The notes under the pieces were generated by a model. The model made no database searches. It saw nothing but the letters and a program-made list of their open reading frames with translations, and was not told the DNA's origin. A stretch of DNA of 64,000 bases from Pelargonium tetragonum (lineage: Eukaryota > Streptophyta > Magnoliopsida > Geraniales > Geraniaceae). Of this stretch, positions 52,945-64,000 are shown one piece after another. The first letter of the stretch is position 1. Each line of letters opens with the position of its first letter. The position numbers and the translations under genes are program-made. The DNA lies in assembly GCA_036897445.1 (NCBI GenBank), contig JAYMTL010000077.1, positions 1-64,000 on the forward strand, read 5' to 3'.

Positions 52945-53791
52945 TGTCTTATTGTCTTCAGTCTTCCTGTGTTAATGTCTTTGCGGGCTGCAGAATTGCT
53001 GCTAAAGGATAAGAGATTCTAAGAAAAGTTTAAGCTTAAATGAGTTCCTGTTTGTAGTTTAGGAGTCAATTATAGAATTTGGTTTCTTAGTTGTAAGCAG
53101 ATACTCTTAACAAAGGGATGCATGTCTTCTTCCTTTACAATGTAGCTCTTTAGAGTCTAAGCAAGCTTACAGATCTTTCTAATTTTCTAGTCTAACAGGG
53201 ATAGATGTTTAAGTTTCTAAGTCTTAATGGTCTTAATGAAACAGACATTGCAGGAATTATCTTGTCTGAGAGTATAGTCCTAAGATTTATTAGATAGTTA
53301 TAGTCACTCTTAGAGGATAACATAACATCTTTCTGTGAAATATTCTATTTGTTTGCAAGTTCTTAGGGAGCTTTCTTCTGATTGATCTATCTGCAGGTAA
53401 ATGAGTCTTAGATATAAAGAGTTCAAGAAACAGAATACAGACTAAGGACTTATAGAATTTCTTGTTAGTTTGACACGTAAGGGGACTCATAATTCCTTAA
53501 AGAAAGAGTTCCTGTTTATGTAGTTTAGATAGTGAAGATGAAGTCTTCCTGGTTTTGGGAAGAAGTTATTCCCTTAGTCTAAGAGGAGAGAAACTTAATT
53601 AATTGTAGCTCTTTGTTCTATCATAGCTGTTTCCTTAGATATAAACCATCTTATCTTACTAAGTAGTAACACTTTGTTTTAGGAAAGTTCCGGTATTTCT
53701 TAATCTTCTGGATAAGGTAACAGTAGAAGACTCAATTAGTGTAGCTTTCCTTACTGAATCTAGTTAGGGATTTTATCTTCTAAACGTTCCC

Positions 53792-53878
53792 ATAATTCCT
53801 GTGTATTTCCTAGATACTTAACTTTAGGAAAGAGACTCATAATCTTAAAAGTTCCTGGATTAAACTAGATGAAGCTTA
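53792..53878 (+). repeat. Repeat unit A of island 3
   Basis: It contains in order AATTCCT-GTATTTCC, GATACTT, ACTTTAG, ACTCATAATC, GTTCCTGGAT, a TAAA stretch and a final AAGCTTAAA. The same elements, in the same order and with small indels, occur at 54791-54874 about 1 kb downstream. Confidence 0.65.
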
Positions 53879-54790
53879 AAGAATTTCTAGTAAGTCCAAG
53901 TTTTTTGTCGTTGATCTTGTTGTTTTTGGTCTTTTAGTGCAAGTATGTTCTATCAGGTATATTTCCTAATGAGTTAACCTTCCTACGTAAACTTCGGGCG
54001 GTAAAAAGGATGTATGCATTACTAGGGTACTTTCTTCCAGATAAAAACATAGAACAAGAATTTTTTCCTAACTAAAATAATGAAAGTTTGTTAATTTACT
54101 GTATCTGCACAGCAAGTTCCATTAGCATGAGCAAGCTTATTATTTAACATCTGTTTTCTAGTCTATATTTCGGTTAAAAGCATTTCAGGAGAACTTAGTA
54201 ATATAAGTCTTAATTGTCTCTAGCGTTCCCTTGTTATTTATGTAAGGCCATCCAGGTTTTTGAAAGAGTGGGGAATTCTTTACTCTTCAGCTTTTAGGAT
54301 AGGATGATGTTGAATAGAAAAGTAGGGTAAATCCTAGAGTTTCTTGGTAAAATGTATTCCCCACTTAGTATCTGAACAGGCAATGCAAGAATTGATAATA
54401 ACATTCGGGATTTTTTCACGTAGATTCCTTTAGCTTTTAGGGCTTTCCTACTCAGCTGTCTTAAGCCAGATAAATTATCATAGGGCTTTCTATCTCTCTC
54501 CGAGGTCTACAATTTAAGGTAAATCAACAGCTTACAGGAAGTACCTAAACAGAGTTTTTATAAAGAAAGGTTCTTCTATATTCATCTGTTCTTTCTTTCT
54601 ATTTATTCCATAACAACTAATACAAATAAGAAGACTCTATATCTCTATATGACACTAATTAGGATACTAACCCCCTTACTTAAGAGGTACCCGAATTCCG
54701 GATAAAAAGCATGCGAGTAACTTTGGCATTATTTATTCTATCATAATCTGTATTCTTTCTTTGCTTTGTATTATTCTTGAGAGTCTATTC

Positions 54791-54874
54791 CTAATTCCTA
54801 GTATTTCCCGGATACTTTACTTTAGAAACTCATAATCATAATTCTTAATCTTAGAAGTTCCTGGATATTAAATA
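54791..54874 (+). repeat. Repeat unit B of island 3
   Basis: It aligns with unit A at roughly three bases in four by eye. Part of it (54793-54808) is identical to 40119-40134 in island 1, and part (54840-54858) to 51624-51642. This ties the islands into one repeat family. Confidence 0.65.
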
Positions 54875-55334
54875 AACTTAAACTTTTTTATAGGTTTTAG
54901 GAAGGAAGGAGTTCACAAGATTCTATATCTTTCTTATTCCAGGATATTCAGTAACTGTAGAAGAAAGAAATGAAAGGTAACTATAGGAATTGTAGCTCTT
55001 TGTCTTCAGGAACTTTAGAATAGAACTGACTAAGAATCTTACTTCCCTCTCAAGCTGACAGAGTCCACCCGATCCATGCTAGGTGTTAATTATTCTAATG
55101 GAATGGGAATGGAATGTCTTAGCGAGCTGAGGTCTTCCTTTTGTTTTGGAAAGCTAGGAACACTCTATAGAGGAAACTTTCCGATCTATGTGCAGGCAAA
55201 GAGTATAATATTTAAAGTAATAAAGATAGTTTTTTCTTTAAGCAAGAGCACTTTTTAGGAACTTTAAGATGTTAGGCTTTAGTCGGAGCGACTATTACAA
55301 TACTTTTTTTAAGGTTTGTATAACAAAAGAACTA

Positions 55335-55351
55335 GAGGTAATGCAATTAAG
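55335..55351 (+). repeat. Dispersed motif GAGGTAATGCAATTAAG, plus copy
   Basis: An exact 17-base match to copy 1 at 24049-24065, just past the right edge of island 3. Confidence 0.8.
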
Positions 55352-58300
55352 TTACTTTCTATTCTGTATCTATAAGTGTTAACTGTTAACTTAGGGAAAA
55401 TCCCATTAATTATAGTCTGCAAGGTTGCCAACAAAGGGATCCTCCCGGTATTCAGCTCCTGAGTTAAAGGATTTCTAGAATAGAAATGGGAATTCTTCAT
55501 GCTTGTTACAGTCGTCTTCTTATAGTATCCAGATCAAATCGATGAGATTCTAAAGCATAGTAAGGGTTCCAAGGTCATCGGGAGAAGTATAGTAAATTCT
55601 ACATTTCAGGGTTAGGGTTAAATGAGAAACCACTTTTTAGGTATCCAATTCAATTGAGTATAAACGGCATAAGTTTTTTTTGTTTAGTTCTGAATCCTTT
55701 ATTTAGTTACAGGGGCCTACTTGGGATGAGGAATTTAAATAATTCTAAACAGAGTTCAAGTCTCAAAAGCTTTATTTTAAAGAATTGGAAAGATAAGAAA
55801 TCCTATGTTTTAATCCGTTTGGGATATCAATTTTTTTAGTTCTGATGAAGGGGAATTGCTTTTATTTAGGATTCTTTTACCTACTATCTATACCCTTGAT
55901 TTTATCGAGACTCCTCAATTCTAAATAGAAAGAAAATTACCGCTTATTTGGAGTAGCTAACTCGCATATACTAGAATTCTTATATAGAGTCTTTTAAATC
56001 AAAAGAAGTCCTTCTATTTGTTTAATAAGTTAAGTCTTACGTAGAGAAGAAGAGATAGTATTCTAATGGCAGAGCAAAAAAGGAAATTCTAATGAAACCG
56101 TAGGTTGGTTTCCCTTAAGAGGGTTCAATTTAAGGCTTGATTTTCCCTGTTACAGTAAAGCGCATTCTAACTTTTAGACGACACCCGGGGTTTCCATCTC
56201 TTTAGACTGCAATTAGTTTTAGTTTATGTCTCTAGGAGTGGGGATGGAACTCTTTTTTTAAGTCAAATAAATAAAGCAGTAATCTCATTCCACTGAATAA
56301 TAGTTCAGTCCTACTGAGTAGTGGTTTTGGGTTCTTTTATTAGGTATAAAAGTCGCAGATAAAAGGGCTTGTGACTTTATGAAAAGGCAAGATTCGCCGC
56401 TTAGACCTTTTCCAGTCTTGGTTTAAGTGTTGAGGAGTTAGCATAATTAGTGTAAAGAAGGCTTTATTCACTCTAATGGATACTCGTGTTTAGGAGAGAC
56501 TAGGGCTTATTTATATACCATAAAAGATCTGACATAAAAGACTTGTGTGAAACTAACCTTATAACCTTACTTGTAGATATTTACATCCTTAGGGGATGGG
56601 TCCTAGATTTTTAGGTTTAGTGATAACTCTTGGGTCAGCAAAAACTCAAAATAGAGTCTTAGTACCGCCCTCTGCGTTTACCCCAGAAAGAATTGAAATT
56701 AGCATTACCGGCTTTTAATTAATATAATAGGGATTCCCTCTATAACTTTCAAATGAGTTTCATTAGGTTCGTGGAAGGAAATTGGCAATCCTTTGTAGTG
56801 GATATGGGTGCTAAGAAGCAATTACGTTGGGGTTAGCACAAGAATAGGGGACTTTTTCTAAATTTAGACTCCAAAAATGTCTAGGGTATTACTCTCAAAT
56901 TATGTATACAAAACCTTGTTTGACTTAAACAAACCTAGAAGCTAATTTTTCATGAAAGCAAAGCATAGAATTTACTAATACAAAGATTTAGTTACTCCTT
57001 TTTAGGTGGGGTCAGGCTTCCTATTTACTTAACTAAAAGAAGGTTTTTATAAACTAAGAACTCCTCATAAGAGCCCCAAATCCTAGGAATCCCTGTTAAT
57101 TACACCTAGGTATAGGTAAACAAGTCCCTTGAAGGGAAGGTCCTTTATTAAGCCTCTCCAGCTTCAAAATATACTAGCTATCGTTTTCTTAAGCTTTATA
57201 CACTTTCTTAGGACTACAATTAAAGGGTTTCCAGTCTTTGTAAAAGTCAAATTCCATTTTTAATATTTTTCGCTCTACGGAAAATCTTCTTACCTTCTGT
57301 GAGTATCACCAAAGGGGTACTTTATGATGGATATTTAGACATTGACACAAGGACTTTATTTAATTTCACTCTAACAAAAGCAGCCTTAGTATGGGACTTA
57401 AATTATACGGCGCATTCTCTAATTATTCAGGGGAGATAGCGGTACTCCTCAGTAGGAAATATTCGAATTCTTCTTAATATGCCCCCTTAGTAAAGGGACC
57501 AGAACCTCTAAACAACTTTTAGTATTTCTACTGCCAGATAATTATAGCCAACAAAAGTACATCCGCAGTACACAGGAGGACTTTTTCCTATTAATTTTGA
57601 AGAATACTCGCTCTATATAAGCTAAGCAATTCCTTAAGTATTTACTTTGTAAGTACGATCCCAGGAAATCTACTTCCCAATAGATTAGTATCGTATTACC
57701 TTGTTAAACGGAGCCCTATCTTGCAATACTACACGAGAAACCGCCGCGCCTTGGAAAAAAAAGCCCTTTGAGCCTTCTTTAGATGCTCTTTCTTTTATAG
57801 AGTCGAGATTCTTAAATTAAAGTAGAACTTAGCGGGCCCTAATAAATCAAGAAAGATATAAAGTCAATTTAGAAGTAATCTGGTGTCTTTATCATCTTAT
57901 CATAAACCAAACCTCTTACACCGTATCTATAATTTCTATCTTACTTAGACTTCCCGGGGTAGATCTCATATCCTAATATAATCTTAGGGTTTTTCAGGGT
58001 CTAATTTGTATAAAGTAAGGGATTAAAATCCTATTTATATCGAAATCCCGGGGCTCTCGTATGCACCTTATTTGAAAGTAAGTCTACCCGGTTTTTTTAA
58101 ACTATTATATTAGGACCTGCTTTCTATCTATTGGAATACCCAGATTCCGGATATTCTAAAATGACATGAGGGAACTCTTTCTCTTGGGATCTTTAAAGAG
58201 GAATTTAGTAACATAAGAGAGCAGAGCTCTGATGATTAAGGCCGTAAGTCGAATTTCTTGTAATCAGTAGTTCTTCATTGGATTCCTTTGGGGTATATTC

Positions 58301-61300
58301 CAGATTTTTATAACTGTACAGCTCTAGGAACACAAATTGAACTTTAGTTTGACTTGACGTAAAGAGGATTTTAGTGATTATTATTTCCAAAGCAGGTATA
58401 TCTATAACAGAATAAAATGGAAATAAGTAGTAGTAGGATACAGGATTTAGAATCTCAGTAAGGAATTTTTACAAACCTATCTTTAATTAGTTTCTAGTTT
58501 GCCAAAAGTCTCCACTGTCAAAGGAGCCCCCGAAACACCTGTGAAAAAAAGTAAGTAGGGATATATATTAAGGTATTCACTAAAATTCCAATAGGAGACC
58601 TGATTCAGCAAGCTTTAACTAGAACACCTCTGATATCTTTCCTAAGCTTGCCTCAAACAAATATATACAACCAAGAATGCGTAAGAAGAGAAAAAGGGGG
58701 TGCAAGCTCCTAAAAGCTAAGGGAGTCTTATATGGATAAGGGTTCTCCTTTATAATCTAGGATTCTACTTGGCTTTTGTATTCCTCATATGTTTACCTAC
58801 TTACCATAAATCCAGGGGTTGGCTTATGGCTAATTTATCTAAAGGGGCCTATCATATTTAAATACTAGCCCGACTCAACTCATTAGAAATTCTTCCTAGA
58901 CGAAACAACATTCCCAAGGTGTCCCCCGCCAATCTAACGGGCCCTTAATAATTTAATAAAGAAATACATTATTATAGCCTAGGTATTACCCGATTTTTCT
59001 AATTTAACGATTCGGGAAATCCCCGCGCACCCTTTATTAAATATATAGCAACCGAGAGCAAGTCCTATTCATTTTCTCAATGAAACAAGGCATTTCCAGG
59101 GTTTAGTCTTACGAACGAATTCCACAGTATCCAAAAAGACTTGCTGGGGTTAATGCGGGTTACAGAACTACTTACTATTTCTATTTTAAAAACCCATGGA
59201 AAACAAGTTTGACTTAGGGCGTCTCTCTGAGTCTTCAACAAGAAATGAAGGTTTGATACCAAACTTTAGTGAAATCTCCATTTGCAAGTAAAAGTCTCAA
59301 ATTATCCACACCTGGAGTCTAGAGACAAAAATACTGCTTAAGTAATTAATCGCTCCTTTTTTTCAATAATGTCAAGAGTTCAAATCGAGAGACTTTAACA
59401 AGAGGAACAAGTTTGAGATAAAGCCGCGTGTATAAAAAAAAGTCTTAGGTTCCAATCCAGATTCAGAAAGTGTAAAAAGCTACTATACATCACGAGAATC
59501 TTTAGCTTCCTCATGTCTGTGCGCAAAGCCCTTAATTTCGTTTACTACTGGATATATTTGCTCTATTATGAACCTTTATTTTGTTCTATTTCACAAAGGG
59601 GAGTGAGGGTTCTCGGGTGTACTGCGTTTAGCTCTTAAAACCCCTCTATATCTCTCAAGAGTCCTGTTGTAAACCCTTCTTCTAAGAGAATCCGGTAAAG
59701 TCTTGTAATTTCGCAGCGCTTAAATATCTACGAGATTCGTCATTGACAAAGTAGACTAAAAGAAATTCGTTATATGGATCGGAACTTGAAGGACTTTTCC
59801 GAGTACTCAGACAGGTGGTTTTGTACCTGTACATGTTAAACCCTTTGCTTTTTCTACATCTAGGGTAGGGGGACTTACATCACTTTCAAGGCTATAGTTT
59901 ACGGGACTTGACAACGCAGATTTGGATTAGTAAGCCCCTTATGAATAATCTTTTGAGAATATCCAGAATCTGGGAACGAAGTGTAAGCATAAATTAGTTC
60001 TTTTCTTCTCATTTCTTAAAATGTGACTCTAATACTCATGTAAATTGTATTCAGATCGTTTTGGTCTGCCAGTAATGGAGATAATAACCCGGACTAGGCA
60101 AGCTGTCATACAAGGACTTTTTCTGTACCATATCTAGGAAATTGAACCGCGTTTTGGGGTTTTGACTTTTGGATGAAATAGAGGCTTACTAAATATGACA
60201 TTAAGGCTGGGCTAAAACTCTCTTGTCATAGGTTCAGTCTATTGTGATTTATTCCCCATTATAACCAGGTTTCCTTAGAGTTTACCCGGCTATAATAACA
60301 AAATTTGTTTGTTTCTAAAATACGAACCCCACTTTTCAATTCGCTTATTCTAGGCGGGGTCCGGTTAGTATTCGTCAGGATGATCCGTAACATTGCTCTA
60401 AAGGCTATAAAGAGATAAGGGATTTGTGGCTTATTCAGTAAGAGTTTAAGGGTTACCGAATTGGTTATACCCTGTTCATAACAAAGATTTTGTAGTAACT
60501 ACTCTGGAGCGCAAATATTTAGAGGTGGAGTGTCCTATTGTAGGCCTTATTTCCATATCTTGTTAATTTTTAGTCTTTTTTTTCTCCTATTATCCATGGG
60601 GCTCTTTTGTTCTGAATGGGATCATGTGACCCTGTTATTGGGAGCAGAAGAAACTTAAAGTAATTCGTTTAACCCGGTCAATTTGGAGTCTCAAATTTTA
60701 CAGACATATTAGTTTCCTACAAGAGAGGCCTGTTTTTTCCTGAAGACCTCTTCCTTAGTGAGGTCCTTTTGCCAAGAGTCAATCTTTAATTTGTGTATAT
60801 ATATCTCATAAGGGTCCCGCCACTAAGCTAAAAACTTAATAAATAGGGGGTAGTTCTATGTAATTAGGCGCCTCTTTCTCTTTTTAAGACATGTTGGTTT
60901 GCTAAGTGAAATCAGAATTATATGTCATATCTACCGCTAAAACTTTCTATGGGTTTCCCTTAGTATAAAAATCTTGCGCGTATAATCAAGGATCACGTGG
61001 ACTTCTATATACGTTATCCTGTATTTATTCCTTTTTACTTCGGTTTTAAATCCTTTGGGGATGGCTGGTTTTAAATAAAATATAGGATCCTCAGACAAGC
61101 TACTTATAGAACTTCCTTTTCTTGTTCTTACCCGTTTGAAAACCCAGGAAAGTTGTAGTATTAAAAAATGGGTAACTCTTTTGCTTCGAACCAGTTACAA
61201 CGAAGTTAAACACTCACATTCACCCAGAACAGAATATCTAGTCTAAAGCAAGCTACTTTTTCAAGGCAGAGACTAGTAGTTATCTGAAGAACAATATAAT

Positions 61301-64000
61301 ATTAAGAAAGACTAATGTATAACTAACTAAGTCTTTCCTGTTTCTTAACCTACGAACGACTAAAGTCTTTATACTTCCACAGCTTAGTATATGACATCAA
61401 ACTTCTATTTTTTTTTTGCCAGTCCAAGTTTCTCTTGGATATTTGTAAGCGTAAAGGTTTCAAGTCTTATAGTATCGAAGTAAATCGCCCCCTTATATCT
61501 TTATATAGAGTAGTCAAGGCAAAGAGGGACATAGAAAAAATATAGAGAGTATAAGATTTGTTTATAGGGTATTGTGAGAGCTCCTTTATTTGTAGTGGAA
61601 TTAAAAAAAGGGGGTTAATACTTATCCAGTAAGAAGTCTAAGAGTTACCCATGTAGTATTTAACATATTAGGACTCTAATAATTGTAGGAAAGTTGGCAA
61701 TTTATCTTCGCTTCAAATGCTTGTAATGAATCCTAAGAACTTTTCATAAGTATGGAATGCTCAGTATAACGCAAAAATGCAGCTAATTTAGGGAGTTTCC
61801 ACTTACTTATTAGGCAGAACCCTGGATTTCTTATCGGAGATAATATAACCCCTAATTTAGAGGGAATGCCTTACATTCGTAGTCGACAAGTATTTCGCCT
61901 TTTGGTATGTTATATGCTACAACTTCACTCTTTCTAGGCCTCTTCATTTTTGGCATAAGTGCCTTGTTACGCATATGCAAATTTACCTTTCATAGCGTAT
62001 TCCGGTAATCCTTGTGTATTAGGACAATGCGACTCCCTCAAAAGCAAGGAATTACAATATTAAGATAATGGATCTGACCCAAGAAGCAAAAAACACTGAT
62101 AAGAACTAAAGAACAAAAAAAAGGCTGGAGCTACTCATCCGACAATAAATTAACGAACACTTAAGGACTATATAGAAAGAATTCTACTTATAAGTATATT
62201 TGTGTCAGAAGAAAGGAGTTTAGAACTTTAGTTTTTGAGTTCGGGAATGTATAAGGGAAATGGAGATTGCTGTGGCACAAAAAACTAAAAAAAGTATCCT
62301 GTAACACAAAGTCTTTTCGTGAAGTGATTGACAGCAGGAATGCATATGAACCAAGAGACTTCTTGACAAGATTGAGAGTTTTTGCTTTATTATATTAAAA
62401 AAAACGTAGAATCCATAACCGAAGATAGGGTAAACCATAGCATTTCTACTTAATGCTAGAATTTTATAAGAGGATACATTATAATTTTTCAGATACCACA
62501 AAAGCGTTAGCCAAGAAACTTTCACGAGTTTCTGCCTTTGGGTGAAGTGAGGGAAATTTTGAAATTTGTTTGTATTATAAGAAGTCTCTTTCCCTTTCTA
62601 GGAGTGGTAAGTTCCTATTGGAGAAATTCTAGGTTGTCAAAAGGTTTCCATTATATACAGTGTAATTGAATAGCATAAAAAGTCAAAATTCTCCTCTTTA
62701 AATTAATTTAAGGGAGGAAAGTGTTCTGAATAAATGCTTGTACAAAAGTTTTTTATACTATTCTAGCAATCGGTGAGTTATAGTACTTCTCCTTGATTGA
62801 GGAATTCTGGCTAAGCAGTAATAGATAAGAACTTCAGTTGACATATTTCAGAGAAGTTATGCTAAAATGAGCAGAAGCAATTTCCAACTCTAAAACGGAG
62901 GGTTCTCTGACTTAGTCTTAAATCTAGTTTACAAGAAAACTTATATTTGATAATATTTGCAAAGTGCTAACTCCTCTAAAAAAAAAGCAATACTATTCCT
63001 TTTCACAGGGGAATTAACAACTTTAAACTTCCTAACGCCCGCAAAGCTAAATAGAAAAAATGTTAGCGATCCTTATTACAAGGAAACTAATCTGAGAGGA
63101 AAATTTAGTGAAGAAGAAAAGCAGATATAAAACACAAAGAGGGATTCTGTTAGTTTCAAGTTTCTAAGGGAAATTTCTTACTTTGATTACTAAGGAGAGA
63201 TGTTTCTGTCTTAATAGTGTTATGGGACTAGAACTCCTGTATTCTGTACTCCGTAGCTTTAGAGCGAGTGTCTTCTAATATATACTCTGCAACTGGAACT
63301 CCTGTATTTCCTAGTAGTGTATACGTCCTAAGCCTAAGATTCTATGGAAAATGTTATTAAGAAACTCTCTCTTTATTTTAAAGATAGGACTTGAACTCTT
63401 GTTACTGGGGTCTTTCTCTTTAGAAGTCTGCTTCGGAAACCTTTTAGAAAATCTTTCCTTATTGTCAGTTTCCTTTTAATTAAGAGTTTTTTTAGGAGCA
63501 AGCCGAAGCTTCTGTTTTCATTTTAAGTAATATAGGTTAAGGCACTTCTAAGAAAATAAAGTAAAACCAGGGGCAGTACTAAGCTTTTAAGTCCTAGATA
63601 TCCAGCTATTTTACAAGTTTTAAGCTTTTTTTTTCATATTAAACTCTGGCCTGGCAAACTCATTCGTTACTAAGCACAACCCCAAAGTAAGAGCAGGGGA
63701 AGCTTTAGCATTTTAAGGTACGAAGTTAACCTTTCATTTTCTAATCTGTTAGGTGCGTTTTTTCTCCCTTTATTTTAGAATCCCACTGCCTCCTAGTTTA
63801 ACCCAGTTTAGCTTATCCACTTTAGAACCATAGGCCTAGAAACGGAGGAACTTACATACATCCACTATAAGCAACCCCTCTTTAGACTTTCCTCCCTAAA
63901 AGGCTAAGAAACAGGTTTACACATGAAAGAGAAAAATGCCAATGTTATTATCTAAAAGATCCTTTTTATGCTGTTCGTGTACAGATTAAGGTGGTTTTTT
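55352..64000. other. Gene-free AT-rich DNA
   Basis: No gene was found. The longest frame of the window lies here (62220-62525 minus, 101 codons). It is rich in Ser, Leu, Tyr and Cys, without domain, and within chance expectation. GGAACTCCTGTATT-like sequence occurs at about 63228 and 63296, a weak 13-base direct repeat. GACCTC-GAGGTC near 60745 forms a 6-base stem without context. TGGTTCGAAG (minus, about 61184) and GAGTTCAAGTCC (minus, about 63390) are partial B boxes without pairing arms. Confidence 0.65.

Larger units (their letters stand above)
51401..55100. repeat. Composition island 3, array of degenerate repeat units
   Basis: G exceeds C on the plus strand (51961-52020: 17 G, 9 C), opposite to island 1, and TpA is sparse. 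Related units recur: AATTCTTAATCTTAGAAGT is identical at 51624-51642 and 54840-54858; GAGTTCCTG followed by TTTRTAGTTTA-like sequence recurs near 53042 and 53507, with a weaker copy near 52155; and the block at 53792-53878 aligns with 54791-54874. No frame here is convincing (53290-53490 minus, 66 codons, no motif). It looks like a decayed repeat array; its nature, and whether it belongs to a transposon, cannot be told from sequence alone. Confidence 0.5.

Noticed and set aside
60740-60775. Hairpin GACCTC-GAGGTC near a T-rich tract as a terminator
   Set aside because: The stem is only six bases with a nine-base loop, the T tract is short and no gene lies upstream.
62220-62525. Longest frame, minus strand, 101 codons
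   Set aside because: At about 65% A+T a frame of this size is expected by chance in 64 kb. It shows no domain, no exon partners and a composition typical of random T-rich DNA.
1-64000. Plant mitochondrial empty chromosome
   Set aside because: The absence of genes would fit, but A+T content is higher than in the plant mitochondrial genomes I know, and TpA exceeding ApT fits RIP better. It was kept as an alternative, not excluded.
1-64000. CRISPR array or clustered regularly spaced repeats
   Set aside because: The short repeats found are widely and irregularly spaced and occur in both orientations.
1-64000. Recognisable LTR element or virus-derived copy
   Set aside because: I could not find paired long terminal repeats or any stretch I would confidently assign to a polymerase, integrase or capsid family.

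Overview
This window holds no protein-coding gene that I can recognise. It is AT-rich (roughly 65% A+T by eye). Stop codons fill all six frames: the longest ATG-initiated frame is 101 codons, about the ceiling expected by chance at this composition. There is no rRNA, no CRISPR array, no operon-like gene spacing and no intact transposase or polymerase. What the sequence does show is mutational texture, short repeats and a few decayed tRNA-like genes.

The best-supported origin is a nuclear, gene-empty AT-rich block of a filamentous fungus shaped by repeat-induced point mutation (RIP; C to T preferentially at CpA, read as G to A on the other strand). Hand counts over nine 60-base lines (5221-5460 and the lines starting at 10741, 17701, 29041, 45841 and 57661) give about 71 TpA against 56 ApT, and about 41 CpA+TpG against 50 ApC+GpT. 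TpA is depleted in most genomes, so TpA above ApT together with a substrate ratio below 1 is the classical RIP pattern. Several tRNA-like stems are broken by exactly C-to-T or G-to-A changes, and two copies of a dispersed motif differ from the others by CpA to TpA. A gene-free piece of an inflated organelle genome is the main alternative. The organism is therefore an inference, not an identification.

Layout: 1-13.1 kb is featureless AT-rich sequence with one lysine-rich open stretch and one hairpin. Two tRNA-like relics lie at 13.1-13.9 kb. Short hydrophobic open stretches sit on the plus strand at 17.4-20.8 kb. The first members of a dispersed motif family (core AGGTAATGCAATTAA) appear at 24.0-24.6 kb. 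A 17-base tandem duplication, an 18-base palindromic repeat pair and a lysine-rich frame fall between 25.3 and 28.4 kb. A well-formed tRNA-Ser relic is on the minus strand at 34.3 kb. Three islands (36.4-41.4, 44.1-45.3 and 51.4-55.1 kb) have a smoother composition and share short repeats; two of them (36.4-41.4 and 51.4-55.1 kb) also show lower TpA in sampled lines and strong, opposite G/C strand asymmetry. A glutamine-rich 54-codon frame lies at 43.9 kb. The rest, to 64 kb, is AT-rich background.

Nothing here works together as a pathway. The window reads as a graveyard of decayed repeats and tRNA-like sequences. The most original observation is the dispersed TAAT-N3-ATTA motif family (seven copies, four sharing an exact 15-base core), followed by the excess of tRNA B-box sequences.
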